A DNA stretch of 64,000 nucleotides from Variovorax terrae. GTDB lineage: Bacteria > Pseudomonadota > Gammaproteobacteria > Burkholderiales > Burkholderiaceae_C. The stretch spans positions 186,001 through 250,000 of the forward strand of contig NZ_JALGBI010000001.1 in the NCBI RefSeq assembly GCF_022809125.1. Reading direction: 5' to 3'. The notes beneath the pieces are model-generated. The model had not been told where the DNA came from, searched no databases, and was given only the letters and a program-made list of their open reading frames with translations. Every line of letters starts with the position of its first letter. Positions within the stretch are counted from its first letter, which is position 1. This document shows positions 36,150 through 44,116 of the stretch, piece after piece. The position numbers and the translations under genes are program-made.

Positions 36150-36232
36150 CCCCCGAAGCGCCTGCGGCGCCTCCCCCTCAAGGGGGCGACACCGGTCGTC
36201 CGGCAAAGCCGGTCCGACGGTGTCTCCCGCGA
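36150..36232 (+). repeat. Dispersed repeat family 2, copy 1 (between ahcY and tlyA)
   Basis: CCCCCGAAGCGCCTGCGGCG is followed by CTCCCCCTCAAGGGGGCGAC, a strong stem (CCCCCT...AGGGGG), then further small hairpins (CCGGCAAAGCCGG). It has the same plan as the reversed copy at 46665-46762. It lies inside the transcript of the ahcY operon. Confidence 0.6.
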
Positions 36233-36267
36233 GAGATCGGGTCACGCAGCAGGCCTCTGGACCTGCT

Positions 36268-37086
36268 GTGCGTGCTGATCAACTCCTCGTCGAACGCGGC
36301 CTGGCCGCGTCGCGCTCGCAAGCCCAGCGCCTGATCGCCTCGGGCGTGCAGTGGCGCGCCGTGCCGGCCGGGGCGTGGAAGCCCGTGGCCAAGAACGGCG
36401 ACGAGCTGCCCGCGCTGGCCGAGCTGCAACTGCTCGACACGGCCGAGGCGCGCTACGTCTCGCGCGGCGGGCTCAAGCTCGAAGGGGCGCTGGCCGCGGC
36501 CGGGCTGGCGGTGTCGGGCCGGACCTGCCTGGACGTGGGCCAGTCCACCGGCGGCTTCACCGACTGCCTGCTGCAGCAGGGCGCGGCGCGCGTGGTGGGG
36601 GTGGACGTGGGCCACGGCCAGCTCCATCCCCGGCTGCGCGCCGATGCGCGCGTGGTGTGCCTCGAGAAAATCAACGCGCGGGAGCTGAGCGCTTCGATTT
36701 TGATAGCAAACTATGACCAGGCGACAAGGACATCGGGCCAGTTTGATGCCCAATTCGGGCTGGTGACCGGCGATCTGTCCTTCATCTCGCTCACGCTGGT
36801 GCTGCCGGCGCTGGCGCCGCTGCTGGCCCCCGGCGGCGCGCTGCTGATGCTGGTCAAGCCGCAGTTCGAGCTGCAGCCCGCGCAGATCGGCAAGGGCGGC
36901 CTGGTGAAGGACGCGGCGCTGTATGCCGAAGTCGAGCAGCGCCTGCGCGGCTGCTGCGCCGCGCTCGGGCTGCAGGTGCGGGGCTGGTACGACAGCGCCA
37001 TCAGCGGCGGCGACGGCAACCGCGAGTTTTTTGTGTACGCAACCCATTCACAAGGAGGAAGCCATGCGTCTTCCCATCAGTCTTGA
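36268..37086 (+). CDS. tlyA: TlyA-family rRNA methyltransferase with a repeat-derived insert
   Basis: A 272-residue S4-domain RNA-binding protein with an FtsJ-like methyltransferase. The S4 part is VRADQLLVERGLAASRSQAQ onward. CLDVGQSTGGFTDCLLQQGA is the SAM motif, and GDLSFISLTLVLPALAPLL and VKPQFELQ hold the later motifs. Residues 144-160 (ILIANYDQATRTSGQFD) come from repeat copy D and split the segment between NARELSAS and FGLVTGDLSF. The GTG at 36268 gives the normal N-terminus; a GTG at 36220 is possible. It sits between ahcY and metF, as in related bacteria, so its cofactor link is likely. The frame overlaps metF by 23 bases. Confidence 0.88.
   Translation: MRADQLLVERGLAASRSQAQRLIASGVQWRAVPAGAWKPVAKNGDELPALAELQLLDTAEARYVSRGGLKLEGALAAAGLAVSGRTCLDVGQSTGGFTDCLLQQGAARVVGVDVGHGQLHPRLRADARVVCLEKINARELSASILIANYDQATRTSGQFDAQFGLVTGDLSFISLTLVLPALAPLLAPGGALLMLVKPQFELQPAQIGKGGLVKDAALYAEVEQRLRGCCAALGLQVRGWYDSAISGGDGNREFFVYATHSQGGSHASSHQS
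36696..36755 (+). repeat. Dispersed repeat family 1, copy D (translated inside tlyA)
   Basis: GATTTTGATAGCAAACTATG, then ACCAGGCGACAAGGACATCG, with the tail decayed (GGCCAGTTTGATGCCCAA). It lies in the coding direction, in frame with tlyA. It matches copy E in PaaE over about 31 bases with few mismatches. Confidence 0.85.
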
Positions 37087-37897
37087 ATTCTTCCCGCCCA
37101 AGACGCCCGAGGGCGCGGCCAAGCTGCGCGTGGCGCGCCAGCAGCTCTACGCGCTCGAGCCCGAGTTCTGCTCCGTCACCTACGGCGCGGGCGGCTCGAC
37201 GCAGGAGGGAACCTTCGGCACGGTCGGCGAGATCCTGGCCGAGGGCGTGGACGCGGCCTCGCATTTCTCGTGCATCGGCGCCACGCGCGACACGGTGCGC
37301 GAGCAGCTCGCCACGCTCAAGGCCATGGGCGTCAAGCGCCTGGTGGCGCTGCGCGGCGACCTGCCCAGCGGCTACGGCGCGGGCGGCGAGTTCCACTACG
37401 CGAGCGACCTGGTGGCCTTCATCCGGGCCGAGAGCAACGGCGGCTTCCGCATCGAGGTGGCCTGCTACCCCGAGGTCCATCCCCAGGCCAGGTCGCCCGA
37501 GGCCGACCTGCAGGCCTATGCGGCCAAGGTGAAGGCCGGCGCCGACTCCGCCATCACGCAGTATTTCTACAGCGCCGACGCGTACTTCCGCTTCGTGGAC
37601 GACACGCGCCGGCTTGGCCTTCAGGTGCCCGTGGTGCCCGGCGTCATGCCGATCACCAGCTCCACCCAGCTCATGCGCTTTTCCGACGCCTGCGGCGCCG
37701 AGATCCCGCGCTGGATCCGGCTGCGCCTGCAGAGCTTCGGCGACGACACGGCTTCCATCAAGGCCTTCGGCCTGGACGTGGTCACCGGCCTGTGCGAACA
37801 GCTGCGCCGCGGCGGCGCGCCGGGCCTGCACTTCTACACCATGAACCAGGCGCCGGCCACGCTGGAGATCTGCCGCCGCCTGGGGCTGGCCGGCTGA
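37064..37897 (+). CDS. metF: Methylenetetrahydrofolate reductase
   Basis: A 277-residue flavoenzyme reducing 5,10-methylene-THF to 5-methyl-THF for methionine synthesis. The N-terminus PISLEFFPPKTPEG contains the catalytic glutamate region, VTYGAGGST the FAD site, and LVALRGDLP and EVACYPEVHPQA are conserved family stretches. The SD AAGGAGG lies 6 bases before the ATG at 37064, inside the end of tlyA, so the two are coupled. It completes the ahcY-tlyA-metF unit that recycles SAM. Confidence 0.96.
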   Translation: MRLPISLEFFPPKTPEGAAKLRVARQQLYALEPEFCSVTYGAGGSTQEGTFGTVGEILAEGVDAASHFSCIGATRDTVREQLATLKAMGVKRLVALRGDLPSGYGAGGEFHYASDLVAFIRAESNGGFRIEVACYPEVHPQARSPEADLQAYAAKVKAGADSAITQYFYSADAYFRFVDDTRRLGLQVPVVPGVMPITSSTQLMRFSDACGAEIPRWIRLRLQSFGDDTASIKAFGLDVVTGLCEQLRRGGAPGLHFYTMNQAPATLEICRRLGLAG

Positions 37898-37979
37898 TCC
37901 ACGGCTCTGAGGCATTCCGCCTGGGTTACCATTTGTAATCCAAACGTTTGCCGGGATGAGGACCGGGAGGGAGCGAGGA

Positions 37980-38561
37980 ATGCACAAGTCTTTTGCGATC
38001 TGCGGCGCGCTCGCGCTGCTGGTGGCCATGGCGGCGGCGCAGGCGCAGAGCCGCTATGTCTGCAGCAATGGCCGCGGCGGCGCCACGGTGTCCGACCGGC
38101 CCTGCAACAGCGGCGGCATGGTCTATTACGGGCCGACGGAAGGCCCCGGCATCGCGCCGCGCTACGAGGCGCCGATCCCGAAGGTCGGCGAGGCGCCGGC
38201 CCATCTCAAGTACATGAGTGCGCGCTGCAGCTCGCTGCATGACGCGATCCGCACGGCCCAGGTGCGCGGGCTCAAGTCCGAGACGGTGGCCGAGATGCAG
38301 AAGAACTACCGGCGCGAGTGCGCCGAGAACGAGAGCGAGGCCTCGGCCCGCCTCGGGCAGGACCGGCGCGACCAGCTGCAGCAGCGCGGCGAGGCCCGGC
38401 AGGCCGAGAAGCTCGAACGGGACCGCGCCAGCCTGCGCGAACAGCAGTGCGGCGAGTCCAAGCGCATCCTGGTGACCAAGCGCGCCCGCACCGACCTCAC
38501 TGAGGGCGAGCGCAACGAGCTCAAGCGCTTCGAGGACAACTACCACGCCCGCTGCGGCTGA
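37980..38561 (+). CDS. Exported hypothetical protein with coiled-coil and cysteines
   Basis: A 193-residue protein with a signal peptide of about 23 residues (MHKSFAICGALALLVAMAAA). The mature start SRYVCSNGRGGATVSDRPC resembles DUF4124-type modules. Residues 100-175 are highly charged and probably a coiled coil (RRDQLQQRGEARQAEKLERD). Six cysteines are in the mature protein. The function is unknown. Its last 22 bases overlap the 3' end of the convergent WYL regulator gene. Confidence 0.7.
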   Translation: MHKSFAICGALALLVAMAAAQAQSRYVCSNGRGGATVSDRPCNSGGMVYYGPTEGPGIAPRYEAPIPKVGEAPAHLKYMSARCSSLHDAIRTAQVRGLKSETVAEMQKNYRRECAENESEASARLGQDRRDQLQQRGEARQAEKLERDRASLREQQCGESKRILVTKRARTDLTEGERNELKRFEDNYHARCG

Positions 38562-39517
38562 GGCTGGCCGGCCTCGGCCCACTGCAGCAGCCGCTGCGCG
38601 CAGCGGCGCAGCGCCGCGTGCAGCTCGTCCGGCTGCCGCACTTCCACCTCGAACGACAGCCGCGCGAGCTGGCGCGCGTACCAGTCCAGGTCGTCGGCCT
38701 GGCTGTGCAGTAGCACGCCGCCCTCGCAGGGCTGGAACAGGCCGATGGCGTCGAACAGCTCCTCGCGCGCCGTCGGCAGGTCGGTCTTGAGCAGGACCTG
38801 GATGCCGATGGCGCGCGGCAGGCTCGCGATGCCCAGCGCCACATGGCGCACGGCGTCGAAATCGGCCGGGGCGCTGAAGTGCGCCTGCAGCGGCTCGACC
38901 TGCTGCACCCGGTCGAGCCGGAACGAGCGCAGGCCGCCGCGCAGGTGGCACCAGCCCGCCATGTACCAGCGCCCGGCGCGCCAGGCCAGGCCGTAGGGAT
39001 CGACCTCGCGCTGGCTGGCCTCGCCCTGCGCCGAGCGGTAGGCCAGGCGCACGCGTTGGTGCTCATGGGCCGCGGCGCTGAGCGCCAGCAGCACGGCGTT
39101 GTCGGCCGCCGGCTCGGGCTGCGACAGGTCCAGCCGCACGGTCTCGCCCAGCGCGCGCACGCGCCGGCGCAGTGGCTCGGGCATCACGCGCTCGAGCTTG
39201 GCCTGCGCGCTCTGCACCGCGGGGGCGGCGTCGGCCAGGCCCAGGCCGCGCACGGCCAGCAGTCCCATCGACAGGGCCAGCGCCTCGTCGTCGGTGAACA
39301 TCATCGGCGGCAGCTTGAAGCCCGGCATCAGGCGGTAGGCGCCGTAGCGCCCGCGCTCGGCCACCACGGGAATGCCGAGGTCTTCCAGCCGCGCGATGTA
39401 GCGGCGCAGCGTGCGGCCATCCACCTCGAGCCGGCGCGCCAGCTCGGGGCCGCTGAGCGCGCCATGGGCCTGCAGCAGTTCGAGCACCGTGAGCACGCGG
39501 GTGGTGGGCGAGTACAT
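38540..39517 (-). CDS. YafY-family HTH/WYL-domain transcriptional regulator
   Basis: A 325-residue regulator. The N-terminal HTH reads LELLQAHGALSGPELARRLE followed by VDGRTLRRYIARLEDLGIPV. The middle WYL domain is marked by YGLAWRAGRWYMAGWCHLR, and the C-terminal part has VEVRQPDELHAALRRCAQRL. WYL domains sense small molecules or nucleic acids. It is divergent from the LysE exporter gene with a 102-base gap containing repeated TCCTGA half-sites, so it probably regulates the exporter or itself. Confidence 0.85.
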   Translation of the reverse strand: MYSPTTRVLTVLELLQAHGALSGPELARRLEVDGRTLRRYIARLEDLGIPVVAERGRYGAYRLMPGFKLPPMMFTDDEALALSMGLLAVRGLGLADAAPAVQSAQAKLERVMPEPLRRRVRALGETVRLDLSQPEPAADNAVLLALSAAAHEHQRVRLAYRSAQGEASQREVDPYGLAWRAGRWYMAGWCHLRGGLRSFRLDRVQQVEPLQAHFSAPADFDAVRHVALGIASLPRAIGIQVLLKTDLPTAREELFDAIGLFQPCEGGVLLHSQADDLDWYARQLARLSFEVEVRQPDELHAALRRCAQRLLQWAEAGQPQPQRAW

Positions 39518-39530
39518 GGGGGCAGTTTAT

Positions 39531-39560
39531 TCCTGAATCAGGGCTGATTATGTCCTGATT
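39531..39560. promoter_or_regulatory. TCCTGA half-sites in the WYL regulator-LysE gap
   Basis: CCTGAATCAGG is an 11-base palindrome at 39532-39542. A second TCCTGAT begins at 39553, 22 bases after the first TCCTGA start, about two DNA turns. This fits a dimer or tetramer operator for the divergent WYL regulator. The assignment is inferred. Confidence 0.45.
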
Positions 39561-39619
39561 GACTCGTACAGTCGCCTGCCACGGGCCGGCTGGCGGCCCG
39601 CCACCGCAAGGAGATTCCC

Positions 39620-40270
39620 ATGGACGTATTGGCTGGGCTGCACCTGTCGCAGCTGTGGCTGTTTTTCATCATCCTGCTCGGCGTGATCGTGCTGCCGGGG
39701 CTGGACATGGCGTTCGTCATGGCCAGCTCGCTGGTGGACGGGCGCCGCTCGGGCCTGTGCGCGGTGGCGGGCATCGTGGCGGGAGGCGCCTGCCACACGG
39801 CCATGGGCGCGCTGGGGGTGGGCGTGGTGCTCAAGCTGTTTCCGGCGGCCTTCAATGCGCTGCTGGTGGCCGGCGTGCTCTACATCGCCTGGATCGGCTG
39901 GGGCCTGCTGCGCAGCGCGTCGGCCTTCGACGGCGCGGTGAAAACCGCGTCGCGCCCGCTGCCGGCCACCTTCGGCCGCGCCATGCTGACCTGCCTCATG
40001 AACCCCAAGGCCTATGTGTTCATGCTCGCGGTGTTTCCGCAGTTCGTGCGCCCCGAGGGCGGCCCGGTCTGGCAGCAGGCGGGGCTGCTGGGGCTGATCA
40101 TCGCGCTCACGCAGGCCGCGGTCTATGGCGCCGTGCCGCTGGGCGCGGGCGGCGCGCGCCGCTGGCTGGAGGGCAGCCCGGCCGGCAATCTCGTGCTGGC
40201 CCGCTCCGTGGGCGGCGTGCTGGTGCTGGCGGCGGCGTGGACGGCGCTGGAGGGCTGGCGCGCGCTCTGA
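39620..40270 (+). CDS. LysE-family amino acid exporter
   Basis: A 216-residue membrane protein of the LysE/RhtB family. VLPGLDMAFVMASSLVDGRR matches the (G)PGPxxxxV motif in altered form, and FGRAMLTCLMNPKAYVFMLA is the conserved NPK region before the third segment group. Six membrane segments are expected. It probably exports an amino acid or related solute. It is divergent from the WYL regulator and convergent with paaE. Confidence 0.85.
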   Translation: MDVLAGLHLSQLWLFFIILLGVIVLPGLDMAFVMASSLVDGRRSGLCAVAGIVAGGACHTAMGALGVGVVLKLFPAAFNALLVAGVLYIAWIGWGLLRSASAFDGAVKTASRPLPATFGRAMLTCLMNPKAYVFMLAVFPQFVRPEGGPVWQQAGLLGLIIALTQAAVYGAVPLGAGGARRWLEGSPAGNLVLARSVGGVLVLAAAWTALEGWRAL

Positions 40271-40288
40271 GCGCGCGGGGGCGCGGCG

Positions 40289-41392
40289 TCAGCGCTCGTC
40301 GTAGCTCACCACCACGCGCGGCGTGAGCGGGCGGGCCTGGCAGGTCAGCACGAAGCCCTGGTCGATCTCCCAGGGCTCGAGCGTGAAGTTCTTCGCCATC
40401 TCGACCCGGCCTTCGAGCACCTTGGCGCGGCAGGTACAGCAGACGCCGCCCTTGCAGGAGTAGGGCAGGTCCAGCCCGCCTTCGAGCGCGACGTCGAGCA
40501 CGCGCTCCTGCGCGCCCATGCGGAAGTGGTGGGTCTTGCCGTCCATCACCACGTCCAGCGCCACTTCATGCTGTTTGGGGGCGGAGGTCCTTGTCGCCCG
40601 GTCATTGTTTGCTATGGTTTTGGTAGCAACCGGACTGTCTGCCGAGAAGAAGCGCTCGCTGTGCACGCGCTCCTTCGGCAGCCCGGCCGCGAGCAGCGCG
40701 CGTTCGGCGGCGGCGATCATGCCCTCGGGCCCGCACAGGAAGGCCTCGTCGATGCCGGCGGCCGGCAGCACGCCGGCCAGCAGCTCGGCCACCTTGGCCT
40801 CGTCGATCCGGCCGTTGAGCAGGGCCACCTCCTGCGGCTGGCGCGACAGCAGGTGGATCAGCGTGAGGCGCGCGGGGTACTTGTCCTTCAGATCCTGCAG
40901 CGTTTCGTTGAACATGATGGTGTTCACACGCTGGTTGCCGTAGACCAGGGTGAAGCGCGAGTCCGCCTCGTCGGCCAGCGTGCTGGCGATGATGCTCAGC
41001 AGCGGCGTGATGCCCGAGCCCGCGGCAAAACCCACGCGGTGGCGCGCGCCGGGCGCGCGCGGCGTGAAGCGGCCTTCGGGCGGCATCACGTCCAGCGTAT
41101 CGCCAGGCTTGAGCCGGGCCACGGCCCAGCGCGAGAACACGCCATCCGCCACCGGCTTGATGCCGACCTCGATTTCCTGCAGCCGGGTGTAGCGCGCCTT
41201 GGGGCTGCAGATCGAGTAGCTGCGCCGCACGGCCGCGCCGTCGATGGTGGCGCGCAGCGTGAGGAACTGGCCGGGCCGGAAGTCGAAGGTGTCGCGCAGC
41301 GCGGGCGGCACCGCGAAGGTGATGGCGGCCGAGCCGGCGGCGTCGGGCGTGACGCGCTTGACGGGCAGCGGATGGAAGTGGGGCGTGGACAT
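40289..41392 (-). CDS. paaE: Phenylacetyl-CoA epoxidase reductase subunit, with a repeat-derived linker
   Basis: A 367-residue FAD/[2Fe-2S] reductase feeding electrons to the PaaA diiron centre. RRSYSICSP binds FAD, FAAGSGITPLLSI and FLCGPEGMIAA bind NAD(P)H, and YSCKGGVCCTCRAKVLEG with TCQ ligates the iron-sulfur cluster. Between the flavin part and the ferredoxin part, residues about 256-275 (TKTIANNDRATRTSAPKQ) are encoded by reversed repeat copy E and share IAN.D.ATRTS with TlyA. The start ATG is at 41392. It is the last gene of the paaABCDE operon. Confidence 0.92.
   Translation of the reverse strand: MSTPHFHPLPVKRVTPDAAGSAAITFAVPPALRDTFDFRPGQFLTLRATIDGAAVRRSYSICSPKARYTRLQEIEVGIKPVADGVFSRWAVARLKPGDTLDVMPPEGRFTPRAPGARHRVGFAAGSGITPLLSIIASTLADEADSRFTLVYGNQRVNTIMFNETLQDLKDKYPARLTLIHLLSRQPQEVALLNGRIDEAKVAELLAGVLPAAGIDEAFLCGPEGMIAAAERALLAAGLPKERVHSERFFSADSPVATKTIANNDRATRTSAPKQHEVALDVVMDGKTHHFRMGAQERVLDVALEGGLDLPYSCKGGVCCTCRAKVLEGRVEMAKNFTLEPWEIDQGFVLTCQARPLTPRVVVSYDER
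40566..40629 (-). repeat. Dispersed repeat family 1, copy E (translated inside paaE)
   Basis: Read on the minus strand: CTACCAAAACCATAGCAAAC, then AATGACCGGGCGACAAGGAC. It matches copy D in tlyA closely. It is in the coding direction and in the same reading phase as copies A and D. The tail is diverged. Confidence 0.8.
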
Positions 41393-41409
41393 CGAGCGGG
41401 CTCTGTCTC

Positions 41410-41922
41410 TCAGTAGGGCTTGAAGTAGTCGAACGGCTCCAGGCAGTCCAGGCATTTGTGCAGCGCCTTGCAGGCGGTCGAGCTGAAATGCGAGGTCTCG
41501 GTCGTGTTTGGAGAGCCGCAATGCGGGCAGGTCGGCGCCGGCGGGCCATCGGATGTGCTCTTTTTAGGAGCAAACCGGATCACGTGGCCGGCCTGCGGCG
41601 CAGCGACGGCGTGCGGCGGCGCGATGCCATAGGCGCGCAGCTTGTCGCGGGCCGCGTCGCTGATCCAGTCGGTGGTCCAGGCCGGTGCGAGCTGCGTCGT
41701 GATGCGCGCGCTCAGGCCCTCGCGCGCCAGCGTGGCGCGGATGTCGTCGCCGATCTGATCCATGGCGGGGCAGCCGCTGTAGGTGGGCGTGATGACGACC
41801 TCCAGGCCGTCGCCGTCCGGGCGCACCTCGCGCAGGATGCCGAGTTCGCGGATCGACACCACGGGGATCTCGGGGTCGGGCACGGCCTCGAGCGCGGCCC
41901 AGGCCTGGGCGACGGCGTTCAC
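41410..41922 (-). CDS. paaD: Phenylacetyl-CoA epoxidase accessory protein PaaD
   Basis: A 170-residue protein of the DUF59/MIP18 fold with a C-terminal zinc-binding tail, needed for iron-sulfur or diiron maturation of the epoxidase. PDPEIPVVSIRELGILREV and ITPTYSGCPAMDQIGDDIRA are conserved, and the end CPHCGSPNTTETSHFSSTAC with CLDCLEPFDYFKPY has the cysteine pairs. The linker with FAPKKSTSDGPPAP is longer than I expect for the family and is partly encoded by a short repeat-like stretch at 41560-41578. The GTG at 41922 overlaps the paaC stop; 41925 is an alternative. Confidence 0.9.
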   Translation of the reverse strand: MNAVAQAWAALEAVPDPEIPVVSIRELGILREVRPDGDGLEVVITPTYSGCPAMDQIGDDIRATLAREGLSARITTQLAPAWTTDWISDAARDKLRAYGIAPPHAVAAPQAGHVIRFAPKKSTSDGPPAPTCPHCGSPNTTETSHFSSTACKALHKCLDCLEPFDYFKPY

Positions 41923-42713
41923 CACGCGGCCTCCGGGTGCTGGCGCGCCAGGCCCTGCAGCTCGCCCAGCAGGTAGCTCAGGTGCTCGGAGTGCAGGCCT
42001 TCCTTGCCGCGCGGCAGGTGGCCGCCCGGCGCGGGCCGCCGCAGCGTGGCCTCGCGCAGCGCCTCGTCCACCGCCTCGTCCCAGGCCGGGCGCAACGCCG
42101 CGGCGGCGGCCCCGGCGCCATGGGCGCAGGCCTCGGCTTCGGCCGGCGAGACGGTCCAGAACTCCTGGGTGTAGGGCATCAGGTGGTCGAGCGCGGCCTG
42201 CGTGCGCGCGTGCGACTCGGCCGTGCCGTCGCCCAGCCGCACCAGCCAGCCGCGCGCGTGGCGCAGGTGGTAGCGCACTTCCTTGGCCGACTTGGCGGCG
42301 ATGGCGGCGAGCTGCGGGTCGGCCGAGCGCTGCAGCGCCTCCCACAACTGCACCATCAGCGCGCTGTAGAGGAAGTTGCGCACGATGGTGGTGGCGTAGT
42401 CGCGCCCGGTGGCGGCGGTGCCGGCCAGCGGGCCGTGGTGCGGCAGCTCCAGCAGGGTGTAGTTGCGGAATTCGTGCGCGTCGCGGAAGTAGGCGAGGGT
42501 GTCCTCGGTCACGGGCTCGGTGGCGCCATCGTTCATCAGCGCGGCGGCGTGCTGGTAGAGCAGGCGGGCCTGGCCGATCAGGTCGAGGCTGATGTTGGCC
42601 AGCGCGATGTCCTCTTCCAGCACCGGGCCATGGCCGCACCATTCGGCGTTGCGCTGGCCCAGCACCAGGGCGTTGTCGGCCAGGTGCAGCAGGTAGTCGA
42701 CGTGCGCGTGCAT
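41919..42713 (-). CDS. paaC: Phenylacetyl-CoA epoxidase subunit PaaC
   Basis: A 264-residue structural, non-catalytic ferritin-like subunit that pairs with PaaA. LALADNALVLGQR-type LLHLADNALVLGQRNAEWC opens it. EEDIALANISLDLIGQARL and KSAKEVRYHLRHARGWLVRL are the family helices. The ATG overlaps the paaB stop (TGATG), and the stop overlaps paaD (GTGA), so translation is coupled along the operon. Confidence 0.95.
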   Translation of the reverse strand: MHAHVDYLLHLADNALVLGQRNAEWCGHGPVLEEDIALANISLDLIGQARLLYQHAAALMNDGATEPVTEDTLAYFRDAHEFRNYTLLELPHHGPLAGTAATGRDYATTIVRNFLYSALMVQLWEALQRSADPQLAAIAAKSAKEVRYHLRHARGWLVRLGDGTAESHARTQAALDHLMPYTQEFWTVSPAEAEACAHGAGAAAAALRPAWDEAVDEALREATLRRPAPGGHLPRGKEGLHSEHLSYLLGELQGLARQHPEAAW

Positions 42714-43006
42714 CACATGTGCCCGATGTCGTCGGGAATCTCGTAGAACGTGGGATGGCGGTAGATCTTGTCGCCCATGGGCTCGAAGAACTCGGCCTTG
42801 TCGTCGGGGTCGCTCGCGGTGATGGCGGCCGAGGGCACGACCCACAGGCTCACACCCTCCTGGCGCCGGGTGTAGACGTCGCGCGCCATCTGCAGCGCCT
42901 GCTGCGCGTCCACCGCGTGCAGGCTGCCGCAGTGCTTGTGTTCCAGGCCCTGCTTGGATCTTATAAAGACTTCCCAGAGAGGCCATTCGTTCTGCGCGGT
43001 GCTCAT
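42713..43006 (-). CDS. paaB: Phenylacetyl-CoA epoxidase subunit PaaB
   Basis: A 97-residue small subunit needed for assembly and activity of the epoxidase. [20 protein letters not shown] and [20 protein letters not shown] are diagnostic. The end is [11 protein letters not shown]. The ATG overlaps the paaA stop (ATGA), the usual tight paaAB junction. Confidence 0.95.
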   Translation of the reverse strand: MSTAQNEWPLWEVFIRSKQGLEHKHCGSLHAVDAQQALQMARDVYTRRQEGVSLWVVPSAAITASDPDDKAEFFEPMGDKIYRHPTFYEIPDDIGHM

Positions 43007-44034
43007 GCGGCCTCCTTCAGGGTGCGTGTCCGTTGCTTGGCGGCGTGGGCCAGCGCGGCGTCGCGCACCCATTGGCCGTCCTCGTGCGCCTTGACGCGGG
43101 TGGCCAGGCGCTCCTTGTTGCAGGGGCCGTTGCCGTTGACGGTGGCCCAGAACTCGTCCCAGTCGATCGCGCCATAGTCGTGGCGCTGCGTGGCCTCGTT
43201 CCACTTCAGCTCGGGGTCGGGCAGGGTCACGCCGAGGATCTTCGCCTGCGGCACCGTGGCGTCCACGAATTTCTGGCGCAGCTCGTCGTTGGAGATGCGC
43301 TTGATGCCCCAGCGCATGCCCTGCGCGCTGTTGGGGCTGTCGGCGTCGGGCGGGCCGAACATCGCCAGTACCGGCCACCACCAGCGGTTCACCGCGTCCT
43401 GCACCATCTCGCGCTGCGCCGCCGTGCCCTGCATCTGCGCCATCAGGCTCTCGAAGCCCTGGCGCTGGTGGAAGCTCTCCTCCTTGCAGATGCGGATCAT
43501 GGCGCGCGCATAGGGGCCGTAGGAGCAGCGGCAGATCGGTACCTGGTTCATGATGGCCGCGCCGTCCACCAGCCAGCCGATCACGCCCACGTCGGCCCAG
43601 GTGAGGGTGGGGTAGTTGAAGATCGAGCTGTACTTGGCCTTGCCCGCATGCAGCGCATCGAGCATCTGGTCGCGGCTGGTGCCCAGGGTCTCGGCCGCGC
43701 TGTAGAGGTACAGGCCGTGGCCGCCCTCGTCCTGCACCTTGGCCAGCAGGATGGCCTTGCGCTTGAGGCTGGGGGCGCGGCTGATCCAGTTGCCCTCGGG
43801 CAGCATGCCCACGATCTCGCTGTGCGCGTGCTGGCTGATCTGGCGCACCAGCGTCCTGCGGTAGGCCTCGGGCATCCAGTCGCGCGGCTCGATCTTGCGG
43901 TCGGCGTCGATCGCGGCGTCAAAGCGCGCCTGCAGCGCGGCGGTCTCCGCGCTCACAGGCTCGGGAACGGGCCGCAGCCCGCTCGGGGCGGTAGCGGAAG
44001 ACGGGTCCGGAATATCGAGCGACTGCGTATACAT
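43003..44034 (-). CDS. paaA: Phenylacetyl-CoA epoxidase catalytic subunit PaaA
   Basis: A 343-residue diiron oxygenase that forms the 1,2-epoxide of phenylacetyl-CoA, the first ring-attack step of phenylacetate breakdown. The iron ligands lie in [20 protein letters not shown] and [18 protein letters not shown] (E..EXXH pairs). [19 protein letters not shown] is a family stretch. The Pro/Ser-rich N-terminal 25 residues are variable. The perfect 32-base palindrome 47 bases upstream is the probable regulator site. The ring hydrolase, thiolase and paaK genes are not in this window. Confidence 0.96.
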   Translation of the reverse strand: MYTQSLDIPDPSSATAPSGLRPVPEPVSAETAALQARFDAAIDADRKIEPRDWMPEAYRRTLVRQISQHAHSEIVGMLPEGNWISRAPSLKRKAILLAKVQDEGGHGLYLYSAAETLGTSRDQMLDALHAGKAKYSSIFNYPTLTWADVGVIGWLVDGAAIMNQVPICRCSYGPYARAMIRICKEESFHQRQGFESLMAQMQGTAAQREMVQDAVNRWWWPVLAMFGPPDADSPNSAQGMRWGIKRISNDELRQKFVDATVPQAKILGVTLPDPELKWNEATQRHDYGAIDWDEFWATVNGNGPCNKERLATRVKAHEDGQWVRDAALAHAAKQRTRTLKEAA

Positions 44035-44080
44035 GCGTGAGTCTCCGCGCCGCAAGGAGGGCGGCTTGGGTGGCAGTATA

Positions 44081-44112
44081 CCAATTAACCGACCAATTGG
44101 TCGGTTAATTGG
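44081..44112. promoter_or_regulatory. Perfect 32-base palindrome upstream of paaABCDE, probable TetR (PaaR) operator
   Basis: The left arm CCAATTAACCGACCAA is the exact reverse complement of the right arm, so the whole 32 bases are self-complementary. TetR-type PaaR proteins are known to bind ACCGACC...GGTCGGT-like sites in betaproteobacteria. The site lies between rlmJ and paaA, both read leftward. No paaR gene lies in this window. Confidence 0.8.
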
Positions 44113-44116
44113 CGCC

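Noticed and set aside
40260..40276. GC hairpin between the LysE exporter and paaE as a terminator
   Set aside because: GCGCGCT/AGCGCGC can pair, but there is no T tract on either strand, and half of it lies in the LysE coding end.
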